Below, one piece after another: positions 1 through 7,728 of a stretch of 64,000 nucleotides of DNA (its first letter is position 1; each line of letters begins with the position of its first letter). A program made the position numbers and the translations under genes. The notes under the pieces were generated by a model. That model did not search any database. It was not told where the DNA came from and saw only the letters and a program-made list of their open reading frames with translations. This stretch comes from Sulfuritortus calidifontis (lineage in GTDB: Bacteria > Pseudomonadota > Gammaproteobacteria > Burkholderiales > Thiobacillaceae). The stretch covers positions 2,356,001 to 2,420,000 of the forward strand of contig NZ_AP018721.1 of the NCBI RefSeq assembly GCF_003967275.1, in the 5' to 3' direction.

Positions 1-1520
1 AGGCGATTCTGTCGGCGGGCGCGAAGACCTGCCACATCCTGTACCCGCCCGAGGAAGCGGCGGACGGCTGGGACGCGGCGGACGCCGTGATGGAGGGCTT
101 CGACGTCGCGGCCTTCCTCGCCCACGGTCCGCGTGTGCAGGTGCATGACATTGCGGACCCCGGCGAGCCGGTGATCGGCGCGGATGAATCGGTGTGGGGC
201 ACCGAAGATGCCCTGGCGCTGGCCTTCACCCGGCGCTACCACCGCGACTGGCGCTACGTGGCGGCCTGGGGCCGCTGGTTGGTGTGGGACGGTCGGCGCT
301 GGCGCAACGAGGAGACGCTGGCGGCCACCGACTTGATCCGCGGTGTCTGCCGACACGCGGCCCTCCAGGCCGACAACCCCAAGCTGGCGGCCAAGCTGGC
401 CACCTCCGGCACCGTCGGCGGCGTCGAACGCCTGGCTCGCGCAGACCGACGTCATGCCGCGACCACCGCCGAGTGGGACGCCGATCCCTGGCTGCTCAAC
501 ACCCCAGGCGGTGTGGTCGACCTCCGAACGGGCCGCATGCGCGCGCACGACCGCGCCGACCGCATGACCAAGATCACGACCGCCACGCCCGGCGGCGACT
601 GCCCGACCTGGCGGCAGTTCATCGCCGAAGTGACCGGCGGCGATGCGGCACTGCAAGCCTATCTGCAGCGCATGGCGGGCTATGCGCTCACCGGCTCCAC
701 CCAGGAGCACGCGCTGTTCTTCCTCTACGGCACCGGCGCCAACGGCAAATCGGTGTTCGTCAACACCCTGGCCACGATCCTGGGCGACTACGCCGCCAAC
801 GCGCCAATGGACACCTTCATGGAGACGCGTACCGACCGCCATCCGACCGACATGGCGGGGTTGCGCGGCGCGCGCTTCGTAGCGGCGATCGAAACCGAGC
901 AAGGGCGGCGCTGGGCCGAGTCCAAGGTCAAGAGCCTCACGGGCGGCGACAAGATCTCGGCGCGGTTCATGCGGCAAGACTTCTTCGAGTTCTGGCCGCA
1001 GTTCAAGCTCTTCGTCGCCGGCAACCACAAGCCCGCCATCCGCAACATCGACGAGGCCATGAAGCGCCGGCTGCACCTGATCCCCTTCACGATCACCGTG
1101 CCGCCCGAGCGGCGGGACAAACACCTGCAGCACAAGTTGCTCGCCGAGCGCGACGGGATCCTGGCCTGGGCGCTGGAGGGCTGCCTGGCCTGGCAGCGCC
1201 TGGGCCGGCTCGATCCGCCGCCGCAGGTGGTGGCCGCCACCGAAGAGTACTTCGAAGCCGAGGACGCGCTGGGCCGCTGGCTCGACGAGCGCTGCGTGCG
1301 CGAGGCCAATGCCAAGTCGCTGACGGCCGAACTGTTCAGCGACTGGAAGCAGTGGGCGGAGGCCGCTGGCGAGTTCGTCGGCTCGCAGCGCCGCTTCTCC
1401 GACCTCTTGATCACCCGCGGCGTCGAGAAATGGCGCAACGCCGCCGGCATCCGGGGCTTTCGTGGCGTGGGCCTCAAGCACCCGACGCAGCCCGCCTACA
1501 CCCCCTATGCCGACGACTGA
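1..1520 (+). CDS. Phage primase-helicase, P4/D5 family (5' end outside window)
   Basis: This is the C-terminal part of a phage replication primase-helicase, which primes and unwinds DNA at the phage origin. The frame is open to the left edge, so the N-terminal primase part is missing. The first visible residues (PPEEAADGWDAADAV) resemble the end of a Toprim-type primase domain. A D5/P4-type superfamily 3 helicase follows, with Walker A GTGANGKS at nt 729-752 and the conserved AGNHKP segment near nt 1018. The family is firm from these motifs. The methionine at nt 87 is internal and not the real start. Confidence 0.9.
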   Translation, partial: AILSAGAKTCHILYPPEEAADGWDAADAVMEGFDVAAFLAHGPRVQVHDIADPGEPVIGADESVWGTEDALALAFTRRYHRDWRYVAAWGRWLVWDGRRWRNEETLAATDLIRGVCRHAALQADNPKLAAKLATSGTVGGVERLARADRRHAATTAEWDADPWLLNTPGGVVDLRTGRMRAHDRADRMTKITTATPGGDCPTWRQFIAEVTGGDAALQAYLQRMAGYALTGSTQEHALFFLYGTGANGKSVFVNTLATILGDYAANAPMDTFMETRTDRHPTDMAGLRGARFVAAIETEQGRRWAESKVKSLTGGDKISARFMRQDFFEFWPQFKLFVAGNHKPAIRNIDEAMKRRLHLIPFTITVPPERRDKHLQHKLLAERDGILAWALEGCLAWQRLGRLDPPPQVVAATEEYFEAEDALGRWLDERCVREANAKSLTAELFSDWKQWAEAAGEFVGSQRRFSDLLITRGVEKWRNAAGIRGFRGVGLKHPTQPAYTPYADD

Positions 1521-1539
1521 ACACCCATGACCCCCTGCC

Positions 1540-1640
1540 GGACTGACGCATCTGACGCTGTACATCGTAAGTCTCTACGCGCGTGCGCGTGCGCGCGCCT
1601 CACGGGAGTAATCGATATCGTGCGTCGGATGCGTCAGTCC
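1540..1640. repeat. Long inverted repeat with alternating purine-pyrimidine core
   Basis: The arms GGACTGACGCATCTGACGC (1540-1558) and GCGTCGGATGCGTCAGTCC (1622-1640) are inverted with one mismatch in 19. The left arm itself holds two CTGACGC units. The 63 bp between them contain an alternating CG/TG tract at 1576-1600 that could adopt Z-DNA. The element lies directly after the primase-helicase gene and before the resolvase gene. It may be a replication origin with iterons or an operator; this is inference. Confidence 0.55.
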
Positions 1641-1662
1641 CCACCGAACGAGGACTGACACC

Positions 1663-2139
1663 ATGCACACCACGATCCTGGCCCTGGACCTGGGCACCAC
1701 CACCGGCTGGGCGCTGCGCGACCGCACCGGCCGCATCACCAGCGGCAGCCAATCCTTCAAGCCGCAGCGCTTCGAAGGCGGCGGCATGCGTTTCCTGCGC
1801 TTCAAGCGCTGGCTCACCGAACTGAAGGCCCACGCCGAAGGGATCGACACGCTGGTCTTCGAGGAAGTGCGCCGCCACGTCTCGACCGACGCCGCACACG
1901 CCTACGGCGGCTTCCTCGCTACGCTCACGGCCTGGTGCGAGCACCACGGCGTCCCCTACCAGGGCGTGCCGGTGGGCACGATCAAGAAGCACGTCACCGG
2001 CAAGGGCAATGCGAGCAAGGACGAGATGATGGTGGTCATGCGTGCGCGCGGCTATCAGCCCGCCGACGACAACGAAGCCGACGCCTTGGCGCTGTTGCTC
2101 TGGGCCCTCCCGCTCCACGACGCGGCGCAGGAGGCGTGA
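1663..2139 (+). CDS. RuvC-like Holliday junction resolvase (phage type)
   Basis: This 158-aa protein has the RNase H-like fold signature of phage RuvC-type resolvases. An N-terminal strand carries the first acidic residue (ILALDLGTTTGWA, residues 4-16). A second strand carries a glutamate (LVFEEVRRH, about residue 65). A C-terminal DDNEADALALLLWA (about residues 135-148) supplies the last aspartates. Such proteins cut branched DNA during phage recombination and packaging. It follows the primase-helicase and ends 1 nt before the next gene, consistent with an early replication operon. Confidence 0.82.
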   Translation: MHTTILALDLGTTTGWALRDRTGRITSGSQSFKPQRFEGGGMRFLRFKRWLTELKAHAEGIDTLVFEEVRRHVSTDAAHAYGGFLATLTAWCEHHGVPYQGVPVGTIKKHVTGKGNASKDEMMVVMRARGYQPADDNEADALALLLWALPLHDAAQEA

Positions 2140-2140
2140 G

Positions 2141-2350
2141 ATGGACATCCCGACTCCTCGCTACCGCTGCCCGCTGGGGCGCCTGCAGCCCGAGCCGATG
2201 GACGTGGAGGCCGTCAAGCGCCGCGGCTGGCGCGAGCAACGCCTGCTCGTCGTCTGCCTCGACGACGACCGGCTCGACTGGGTGGAGCGCGAGCTGATCC
2301 GCCGAATCGGCGAGCGGCTCTACGGTGCACGGGAGGCGCGCCATGGCTGA
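2141..2350 (+). CDS. Small hypothetical phage protein (69 aa)
   Basis: I do not recognise a family. The protein starts MDIPTPRYRCPL, contains a basic patch (VKRRGWREQR) and ends in a helix-like ELIRRIGERLYGAREARHG. The ATG lies 1 nt after the resolvase stop, and the 3' end overlaps the next gene by 8 nt, so it is tightly packed in the early operon. Position and coupling are the main evidence that it is real. Confidence 0.6.
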   Translation: MDIPTPRYRCPLGRLQPEPMDVEAVKRRGWREQRLLVVCLDDDRLDWVERELIRRIGERLYGAREARHG

Positions 2351-2729
2351 GTGGACCGTCGAGCGTGTGGACGAACGCTTCCGGGAGGCGGCCATCACCG
2401 CCCACCGCTTGCCGTCCGTGCGCGTGCAGGGCTACTTCAACACCTGGCCGGCGATTCGGCGCATGCCGTGGGAGACGCTTGGCGCCGAGGCCCCGATCCG
2501 GCGCTTCCCGCCCAGTCCCGAGGCCATCGAGCGCATGCTCGAAGCCATGCGCTGGGTGCAGTGGCTGGAGGAAGAGGAACGGCACCTCGTGTGGATGCGC
2601 GCCGAGCGCCACCGCTGGCGCGACGTCTGCGCGCGCTTTGGCTGCGACCGCACCACGGCCTGGCGGCGGTGGCAGCGGGCGTTGCATTTGGTGGCCGATC
2701 ACCTCAACGGCGTCGCCTTGACGGCGTAG
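2343..2729 (+). CDS. DUF6362-type HTH protein
   Basis: This 128-aa phage protein matches my memory of DUF6362: a start like EWTVERVDERFREAA, a GYFNTWPAIRRMP segment, the EAIERMLEAMRWVQWLEEEE helix, and a C-terminal helix-turn-helix (WRDVCARFGCDRTTAWRRW, about residues 95-113). The HTH resembles those of phage late regulators or small terminase-like proteins. A role in DNA binding is inferred. I chose the ATG at 2343 because it overlaps the previous gene and the family normally begins MAEWT. Confidence 0.7.
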   Translation: MAEWTVERVDERFREAAITAHRLPSVRVQGYFNTWPAIRRMPWETLGAEAPIRRFPPSPEAIERMLEAMRWVQWLEEEERHLVWMRAERHRWRDVCARFGCDRTTAWRRWQRALHLVADHLNGVALTA

Positions 2730-2947
2730 TGTTTTGGCGTGATTTGGCGGGTGGGGTCGTGCATCCGCGTGCATCGGCGGCGAAATGCGGCTTTGGCCCC
2801 TGCAACAGATCCGCCGTTTCGGGGGTAGGATTTCGGCTAACTTCTGGACAGCGGTGACGCCCGACGAAGCCGCCCGCGCAGCGATGGGTCCTTCCTGGCC
2901 CAAGCGCGATGCGGGGGGCGCGAGCGCGGCATCGCCCTAGCGTCAAA

Positions 2948-2967
2948 CTGCAAACCGAGGTTTGCAG
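2948..2967. promoter_or_regulatory. Perfect palindrome, candidate operator
   Basis: CTGCAAACC and GGTTTGCAG are perfect inverted 9-bp arms with a 2-bp spacer. A degenerate further half-site (GGTTTGCAC) follows at 2975-2983. The size and symmetry fit a dimeric phage repressor site. No promoter was assigned with confidence. Confidence 0.4.
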
Positions 2968-3011
2968 GGTTTGCGGTTTGCACCCCGCCACCATTCAGTA
3001 CGCATTACACA

Positions 3012-3043
3012 ACCCGCCCACGGTCTGAACGTCGGCGGGTTTT
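3012..3043 (+). terminator. Hairpin with T-tract, first of three related copies
   Basis: ACCCGCC (3012-3018) pairs with GGCGGGT (3034-3040) and is followed by TTT. The same arms recur before the capsid gene (14562-14579) and before the DUF6127-type gene (28539-28570), so this is a family of intergenic phage elements. Confidence 0.55.
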
Positions 3044-3155
3044 CTCATTTCAACGCAGCAGCGACCCTCGCGGCCCGTGACGGGGCTTTCCTCCTTTCAC
3101 CCGTCCGGGCCGCTGGCCTTTTATGCGACGAACAGACCTCTGCCGATCACCGCTG

Positions 3156-3674
3156 ATGACAGACGTGGCGACAGGGGGCGAGTGGCGTCCGTTTCCAGGC
3201 GACACCCGCTACGAGGTCTGCAGTCTCGGCGCCGTTCGCAACACGCGAACCGGTCATGTACTCAAGCCGTGGCTGGCGGGATATGGCTACTGGTACGTAC
3301 AACTTGGCGCGAAGGGACTCAAGACCGGCATCCATCGCTTGGTTGCGCTGACTTTTCTTGGCCCGCCGCCGAGCCCGCTGCACGAAGTCGCACATTCCGA
3401 CGGCAATCGCCACAACAACGCGATCACCAACTTGCGCTGGGCCACGCATGCGCAGAACGTGGCCGACAGCTTCGTGCATGGCACAGCCCATGTTCCAGTA
3501 TTTCGAGGGCAACGGCACCCGCGTACCACGCTCACCGACAGTGCGGTGCGAGAGATTCGCCGCCGCTACTCGGGAAGGCGTGGCGAGCAAATCCGTTTGG
3601 CGCGCGAGTTTGACGTTTCTCGCCACGTCATCCATCACATTGTCCGAGGTGAGACTTGGTTGCATCTGAGCTAA
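3156..3674 (+). CDS. HNH homing-type endonuclease (NUMOD4 + HNH)
   Basis: This 172-aa protein opens with a NUMOD4-like module (WRPFPGDTRYEVCSLGAVRN). An HNH_3-type core follows: HRLVALTFLG, then HSDGNRHNNAITNLRWATHAQNV at about residues 80-102 (read in two parts, HSDGNRHNN and NLRWATHAQN). The C-terminal REIRRRYSG and HVIHHIVRGETW segments look like a DNA-recognition HTH. Such free-standing nucleases are common phage invaders or packaging helpers. An in-frame ATG at 3123 is also possible. Neither start has a clear ribosome site. The 3' end overlaps the methylase gene by 19 nt. Confidence 0.82.
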   Translation: MTDVATGGEWRPFPGDTRYEVCSLGAVRNTRTGHVLKPWLAGYGYWYVQLGAKGLKTGIHRLVALTFLGPPPSPLHEVAHSDGNRHNNAITNLRWATHAQNVADSFVHGTAHVPVFRGQRHPRTTLTDSAVREIRRRYSGRRGEQIRLAREFDVSRHVIHHIVRGETWLHLS

Positions 3675-5083
3675 ACCTGCAGCATTGGCCGATAGAGCGA
3701 TTGATCGACTACGCGCGCAACCCGCGCAAGAACGATCACGCGGTCGACCGGATGGCTGCGGCCATCGTAGAGTTTGGATTCCGGATTCCTGTCGTGGCCC
3801 GCAGCACAGGTGAAGTGGTGGACGGGCATTTGCGGCTCAAGGCGGCGCGCAAGCTCGGCCTCAAGACCGTCCCGGTAGTTCTGTCCGATGAACTCTCCGA
3901 TGTTCAGATCAAGGCCTTTCGGCTGATCGCCAACCGGTCCGTCAGTTGGGCGCAATGGGACGAGGAACTGCTTTCGCTGGAACTGGCCGAGTTGTCGGAG
4001 GCGGGTTACGACTTGGGTCTGACCGGATTCTCCAGCGAAGAGATCGAGGAACTGCTGGCCGGCATCACTGAAGACCCTGCCACCGAAGATGAAGCGGCTG
4101 CGGGCAGTGAGTCCTCGAATGCGGACGAGGACGACGTCACACCGCCCGCGGTGGCGGTCACGCGCCCCGGCGACTTGTGGCTGCTGGGCAAACATCGGCT
4201 GCTCTGCGCCGACAGCCGCGACGCGGTCGCCGTCGCGCGCCTCCTCGAGGGCGAGCGGGCGCACCTGCTCTTCACCAGCCCGCCGTATGCCAATCAGCGC
4301 GACTACACCACCGGCGGCATCGCGGACTGGGACGCGCTGATGCAAGGCGTGTTTGGCGCTGCTCGCGGCGCGTTGCGCGAGGACACGCAAATCCTGGTCA
4401 ACCTCGGGCTCGTGCATCGCGACAACGAGTGGCAGCCGTACTGGGACGGCTGGATCGCATGGATGCGCACTCAAGGCTGGCGGCGCTTTGGCTGGTACGT
4501 GTGGGACCAGTCGGTGACCGTGCCCGGCGACTGGGCCGGGCGGCTGGCGCCCCGCCACGAGTTCGTCTTCCACTTCAACCGACGCTCGCGCAAGCCGAAC
4601 AAGATCGTGCCCTGCAAGTGGGCCGGGCACGAGACGCACCTGCGCGCCGACGGATCGTCCACCGCGATGCGCGGCAAGGACGGCACGGTCGGCGCCTGGT
4701 GCCACGCGGGGCTGCCGACGCAGGACTTCCGCATCCCGGACTCGGTCATCGAGGTGACGCGCCAGCGCGGCCGCATCGGTGAGGGTATCGACCATCCGGC
4801 GGTGTTCCCGCTGGGCCTGCCGAAGTTCTTCATCGAGGCCTACACCGACGCGGGCGAGATCGTCTTCGAGCCGTTCGCGGGCTCGGGCACCACGCTGCTG
4901 GCCGGCCAACTCACCGGCCGCCCGGTACGCGCCATCGAACTCGCTCCAGAGTACGTGGACGTCGCGCTGCGCCGCTGGCTGCAGCACCACCCGGGCATGG
5001 AACCTGTGCTCTCGACCACCGGCCAGCCCTTCGCCGAAGTCGCCGCCGAGCGGCTGGGCGAGACGGCGGAGGCGGCAGAGTGA
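3656..5083 (+). CDS. ParB-like domain fused to DNA methyltransferase (TSPPY type)
   Basis: This 475-aa protein joins an N-terminal ParB/sulfiredoxin-like domain to a beta-type DNA methyltransferase. The ParB-like part (residues about 8-135) has IDYARNPRKND and VVDGHLRLKAARKLGL. The methyltransferase starts at GDLWLLGKHRLLCADS (about residue 172). Its catalytic motif IV is TSPPY (about residue 207) and its SAM-binding motif I is FEPFAGSGTT (about residue 405). TSPPY is most often found in N4-cytosine methylases; that specificity is inferred. The start codon is TTG with GAGG 7 nt upstream. Phages use such enzymes to protect their DNA from host restriction. Confidence 0.88.
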   Translation: MVASELNLQHWPIERLIDYARNPRKNDHAVDRMAAAIVEFGFRIPVVARSTGEVVDGHLRLKAARKLGLKTVPVVLSDELSDVQIKAFRLIANRSVSWAQWDEELLSLELAELSEAGYDLGLTGFSSEEIEELLAGITEDPATEDEAAAGSESSNADEDDVTPPAVAVTRPGDLWLLGKHRLLCADSRDAVAVARLLEGERAHLLFTSPPYANQRDYTTGGIADWDALMQGVFGAARGALREDTQILVNLGLVHRDNEWQPYWDGWIAWMRTQGWRRFGWYVWDQSVTVPGDWAGRLAPRHEFVFHFNRRSRKPNKIVPCKWAGHETHLRADGSSTAMRGKDGTVGAWCHAGLPTQDFRIPDSVIEVTRQRGRIGEGIDHPAVFPLGLPKFFIEAYTDAGEIVFEPFAGSGTTLLAGQLTGRPVRAIELAPEYVDVALRRWLQHHPGMEPVLSTTGQPFAEVAAERLGETAEAAE

Positions 5084-6345
5084 ACTGGCTCGCCGAGCGC
5101 ATCGAGCACTGGCCGATCGACAAGCTGCTGCCCTACGTGCGCAATGCCCGCCAGCACTCGGAGGAGCAGATCGCGAGAATCGCCGCATCGATTGCCGAGT
5201 TCGGCTTCGTCAATCCCATTCTCACCGGCGCCGACGGCGTGCTGGTGGCGGGCCACGGGCGGCTTGCCGCCGCGCGCAAACTGGGCCTGGCCACCGTGCC
5301 GGTGGTGGTGCTCGACCACCTCACACCGACCCAGCGCCGCGCCTTGGTGCTCGCCGACAATCGGCTCGCGGAGCTGGCGACCTGGGACGATGCCCTGCTG
5401 CGCATCGAACTGGAGGCGCTGCAGGACGATGGCTTCGATCTCGATCTCACCGGATTCGACGCCGATGCACTGGCAGAACTGCTGGCCGATGAGGAACCCC
5501 AGATCGAGGGCCGCACGGAAGACGACGCCGCGCCCGACGTGCCCGAGGAACCCGTCTCCCGGCCGGGCGACGTCTGGCGACTCGGGCCGCACCGGCTGGT
5601 GTGCGGCGACGCGACCACCGCCGAGGCCTACGCGCGCCTGTTTCCGGACGGCGAACGGGCGGACATGGTCTTCACCGATCCGCCCTACAACGTGAACTAC
5701 GCCAACAGCGCGAAGGACAAGCTGCGCGGCAAACACCGCCCCATCCTCAACGATGCGCTGGGTGAAGGCTTCTACGATTTCCTCTTTGATGCGCTGGCGC
5801 TGATCATGGCGCACACCCGAGGCGCGATCTACGTCGCCATGTCCTCCAGCGAACTGGACACGCTGCAAGCGGCCTTCCGCGCCGCCGGCGGGCACTGGTC
5901 GACCTTCATCATCTGGGCCAAGAACACCTTCACGCTGGGCCGCTCGGACTACCAGCGCCAGTACGAGCCGATCCTCTACGGCTGGCCCGAAGGCGCGACG
6001 CGCCACTGGTGCGGCGACCGCGACCAGGGCGACGTCTGGCAGATCAAGAAGCCAGCGAAGAACGATCTGCACCCGACCATGAAGCCGGTGGAACTGGTCG
6101 AGCGCGCGATTCGCAATTCGAGCCGCCCGGGCAACGTGGTCCTGGACCCGTTCGGTGGCTCGGGCACGACACTCATCGCCGCCGAGAAGTCAGGGCGGCA
6201 GGCGCGGCTGATCGAGCTCGATCCGAAGTATGCGGACGTGATCGTGCGGCGCTGGCAGGACTGGACGGGGCGGCAAGCCACCCGCGAGGCGGATGGCCTG
6301 GCCTTCGATCAGGCGGCGAGCGACTCGTCGGCGATCGCGCAGTGA
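5080..6345 (+). CDS. ParB-like domain fused to DNA methyltransferase (TDPPYN type)
   Basis: This 421-aa protein is a paralogue of the preceding gene with the same layout: ParB-like domain (LLPYVRNARQHSEEQ, VLVAGHGRLAAARKLGL) and then a methyltransferase. Motif IV here is TDPPYN (about residue 204), typical of N6-adenine enzymes. Motif I is DPFGGSGTT (about residue 352), preceded by HPTMKPVELV. The GTG start overlaps the previous stop (GTGA), so the two are translated together. Two paired modification enzymes with different predicted targets would widen protection against restriction. Confidence 0.88.
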   Translation: MNWLAERIEHWPIDKLLPYVRNARQHSEEQIARIAASIAEFGFVNPILTGADGVLVAGHGRLAAARKLGLATVPVVVLDHLTPTQRRALVLADNRLAELATWDDALLRIELEALQDDGFDLDLTGFDADALAELLADEEPQIEGRTEDDAAPDVPEEPVSRPGDVWRLGPHRLVCGDATTAEAYARLFPDGERADMVFTDPPYNVNYANSAKDKLRGKHRPILNDALGEGFYDFLFDALALIMAHTRGAIYVAMSSSELDTLQAAFRAAGGHWSTFIIWAKNTFTLGRSDYQRQYEPILYGWPEGATRHWCGDRDQGDVWQIKKPAKNDLHPTMKPVELVERAIRNSSRPGNVVLDPFGGSGTTLIAAEKSGRQARLIELDPKYADVIVRRWQDWTGRQATREADGLAFDQAASDSSAIAQ

Positions 6346-6401
6346 ATCACGAACCCGGTCAGATAGGGCAGCCCGCGCGGGATGTGCTGCCCCATCGCGA
6401 C

Positions 6402-6989
6402 TCAGGCAAGCCGGTAGACGCGCTCGCCGCCCGGGGATCTCTCGGAGACGATCGTCAGGCCCAGTTTCTTCTTCAGCGCCCCGGCCAAGGTGCCGCGCAC
6501 CGTGTGCGCCTGCCAGCCGGTGCTGTCCATGATCTGGCGGAGGGTGGCGCCTTCGGGACGCTGCAGCATCGCGATCACCTGCGCCTGCTTGCTGTCGGCG
6601 CGGGGGCGGCGGGGCTCGGCGCTGCGATGCGCATCCTGCGCCCAGGTGGCTTCGGCGGCGTTCACCGCCGCCTCCAGGTCGGCCTCGTCGCGCGCCGTCT
6701 GCGCCTGCTCGGCCCGGGCGATCACCGCATCGAGTTTCGCAACGAAGGACTGGCGCGGGGCGGTGCGGACACCCGGGCGCGGCACGCCCAAGGCCTCGTA
6801 GCCTGCGTCGGCAACGACCCAGACCTCGCCCTGGCGGGCGATCAGGGCGCGGTTGGCCAGGCCGTCGAGCACCTTGCGGCGGGCACCGCCTTGGATGTGC
6901 TCGGGGAACCAGTCGATTCGGCCGTCGCTGTGCTCGAGCGCATGGGCCAGGATCGCGTGCTGGGCGGGGGTCAGGGTGATGGTGCTCAT
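6402..6989 (-). CDS. DUF3489 domain protein
   Basis: This 195-aa protein starts MSTITLTPAQHAILAHALE. Its C-terminal region (DSKQAQVIAMLQRPEGATL, then STGWQAHTVRGTLAGALKK) matches the winged-helix-like DUF3489 domain. That domain occurs in phage and mobile-element genes, often near methylases. The middle is Ala/Glu-rich and probably coiled coil. A DNA-binding or regulatory role is inferred. The ribosome site AGGAG lies 7 nt before ATG, within a 10-nt block (GGAGCAGACC) identical to the one before the next upstream gene. It is the last gene of a short leftward operon. Confidence 0.75.
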   Translation of the reverse strand: MSTITLTPAQHAILAHALEHSDGRIDWFPEHIQGGARRKVLDGLANRALIARQGEVWVVADAGYEALGVPRPGVRTAPRQSFVAKLDAVIARAEQAQTARDEADLEAAVNAAEATWAQDAHRSAEPRRPRADSKQAQVIAMLQRPEGATLRQIMDSTGWQAHTVRGTLAGALKKKLGLTIVSERSPGGERVYRLA

Positions 6990-7023
6990 GGTCTGCTCCT
7001 GGATAGGGATGGATCGGCGCGAG

Positions 7024-7269
7024 TCAGTCTTCCCACAGGTGCTCGCCATCGAGGCTGATCCACAGGCGCGCATCGCGCGCGGTGGCCATCTCGCGCACCG
7101 CCAAGCCGGTTTTGAGGTGGGTGCCGGTCTTGCCGGTGAAGTCGTAACGCTGGCCGTCGTGCATCACGGTCGCTGGGCCTTGCTCGTCGAACTCGATTCG
7201 GATCAGGCGGGTGCCGAGGGCGTTTCCGTTGGTGTCGGTGACCTGGGGTTGGCGGATGCGCAGGGTCAT
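7024..7269 (-). CDS. Hypothetical phage protein (81 aa) with conserved leader
   Basis: The family is not recognised. The protein starts MTLRIRQPQVTDTNGN and has a beta-rich look (IRIEFDEQGPATVMHDGQRYDF), ending in ARLWISLDGEHLWED. The ribosome site GGAGCAGACC is identical to that of the DUF3489 gene 34 bp downstream, so the two form one leftward unit. Upstream is one of three copies of a conserved leader element (7300-7336). The frame of that leader ends in TGA overlapping this ATG (ATGA), which suggests translational coupling. Confidence 0.65.
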   Translation of the reverse strand: MTLRIRQPQVTDTNGNALGTRLIRIEFDEQGPATVMHDGQRYDFTGKTGTHLKTGLAVREMATARDARLWISLDGEHLWED

Positions 7270-7299
7270 GGTCTGCTCCTTGGTGCGTGGTGATTGGGT

Positions 7300-7336
7300 G
7301 AGGTGATGAACGCGCTGTTCGCGTGAGAAGCCAAGC
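7300..7336 (-). promoter_or_regulatory. Conserved leader element, copy A
   Basis: Read leftward, it has the blocks GCTTGGCTTC and CGAACAGCGCGTTCAT, five variable bases apart, then ACnTC after one more base. It ends 30 nt before the ATG of the 81-aa gene. One frame reads LASHANSAFITS and stays open to a TGA that overlaps the gene start. GAAC/GTTC within the second block could form a 4-bp hairpin. Confidence 0.6.
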
Positions 7337-7352
7337 GTTCTTGCTTGGCTTC
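7327..7352. repeat. Perfect 10-bp inverted repeat
   Basis: GAAGCCAAGC (7327-7336) and GCTTGGCTTC (7343-7352) are perfect inverted arms around a 6-nt loop. The left arm is the first block of leader copy A, and the right arm is an extra copy of that block. As RNA on the minus strand it would form a strong hairpin between the stop of the 88-aa gene and the start of the 81-aa gene. No T-tract follows, so it looks more like an attenuator or processing site than a simple terminator. Confidence 0.5.
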
Positions 7353-7362
7353 GCATTGCTCG

Positions 7363-7629
7363 TCAGACCTTGCGCAACACCGAGATGCCGGCCTGCGCCA
7401 GTTCGAGCGCGGCGGCGTGGAAGGCCATCTCGCCGACCCAGGGCGCAGCCCTTGCGTCGTCAAACAAGCGGTCGATGACCGGCCGGGCCTTGGCGCGCAT
7501 CGCGGCGCAGGCGGCTTCGAGCTCGTCGCGGCTGGCGGCGGCCACCTCCTTGCGGCAAGTGCGCACCAGCACCGTCAACGCTGCCTCGGCGAGCTTGGTG
7601 GCGAGAAGGTCGGGGGTGTGGGGGTTCAT
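7363..7629 (-). CDS. Hypothetical phage protein (88 aa) with conserved leader
   Basis: The family is not recognised. The protein is helical and Ala-rich (LLATKLAEAALTVLVRTCRKE, given in part, then ELEAACAAMRAKARPVIDRLF) and ends LAQAGISVLRKV. The ATG at 7629 has AAGGA 8 nt upstream. Leader copy B (7661-7697) lies 31 nt before the start, and its LASRANSAFITS frame runs without a stop into this gene, so an N-terminally extended product is formally possible. It is divergent from the terminase operon. Confidence 0.6.
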   Translation of the reverse strand: MNPHTPDLLATKLAEAALTVLVRTCRKEVAAASRDELEAACAAMRAKARPVIDRLFDDARAAPWVGEMAFHAAALELAQAGISVLRKV

Positions 7630-7660
7630 CGGGCGTCCTTTCGATCGGGTGGTTCGGGGT

Positions 7661-7697
7661 GACGTGATGAACGCGCTGTTCGCCCGTGAAGCCAAGC
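7661..7697 (-). promoter_or_regulatory. Conserved leader element, copy B
   Basis: Same two blocks as copies A and C with different variable bases (ACGGG, C, G). One frame reads LASRANSAFITS. It sits in the divergent interval between the 88-aa gene and the small terminase gene, so it could serve either as a leader or as part of a divergent promoter. Confidence 0.55.
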
Positions 7698-7728
7698 GTT
7701 TTCTGCGGGTGTTGGCCAAGAACTGACG

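Larger units (their letters stand above)
2730..3155. other. Non-coding interval before the HNH and methylase genes
   Basis: No convincing gene is seen in these 426 bp. Only a 28-codon GTG-started frame ends at 2940. The interval holds a 9-bp perfect inverted repeat (2948-2967) and a terminator-like hairpin (3012-3043), both listed separately. It probably separates the early operon from the next transcription unit. Confidence 0.6.

Noticed and set aside
788-1477. Long open frames on the opposite strand of the primase gene and many other phage and efflux genes
   Set aside because: They are shadows caused by high GC at third positions. They lack family motifs, ribosome sites and sensible starts, while the opposite frame has clear conserved motifs.
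2856-2940. Short GTG-started frame ending before the HNH gene
   Set aside because: It has 28 codons, no ribosome site and no recognisable family.
7661-7726. Rightward frame MNALFAREAKRF across the leader element
   Set aside because: Copy A has an internal TGA in this frame, whereas the opposite-strand LAS frame is open in all three copies. The antisense reading is therefore less likely to be the selected one.
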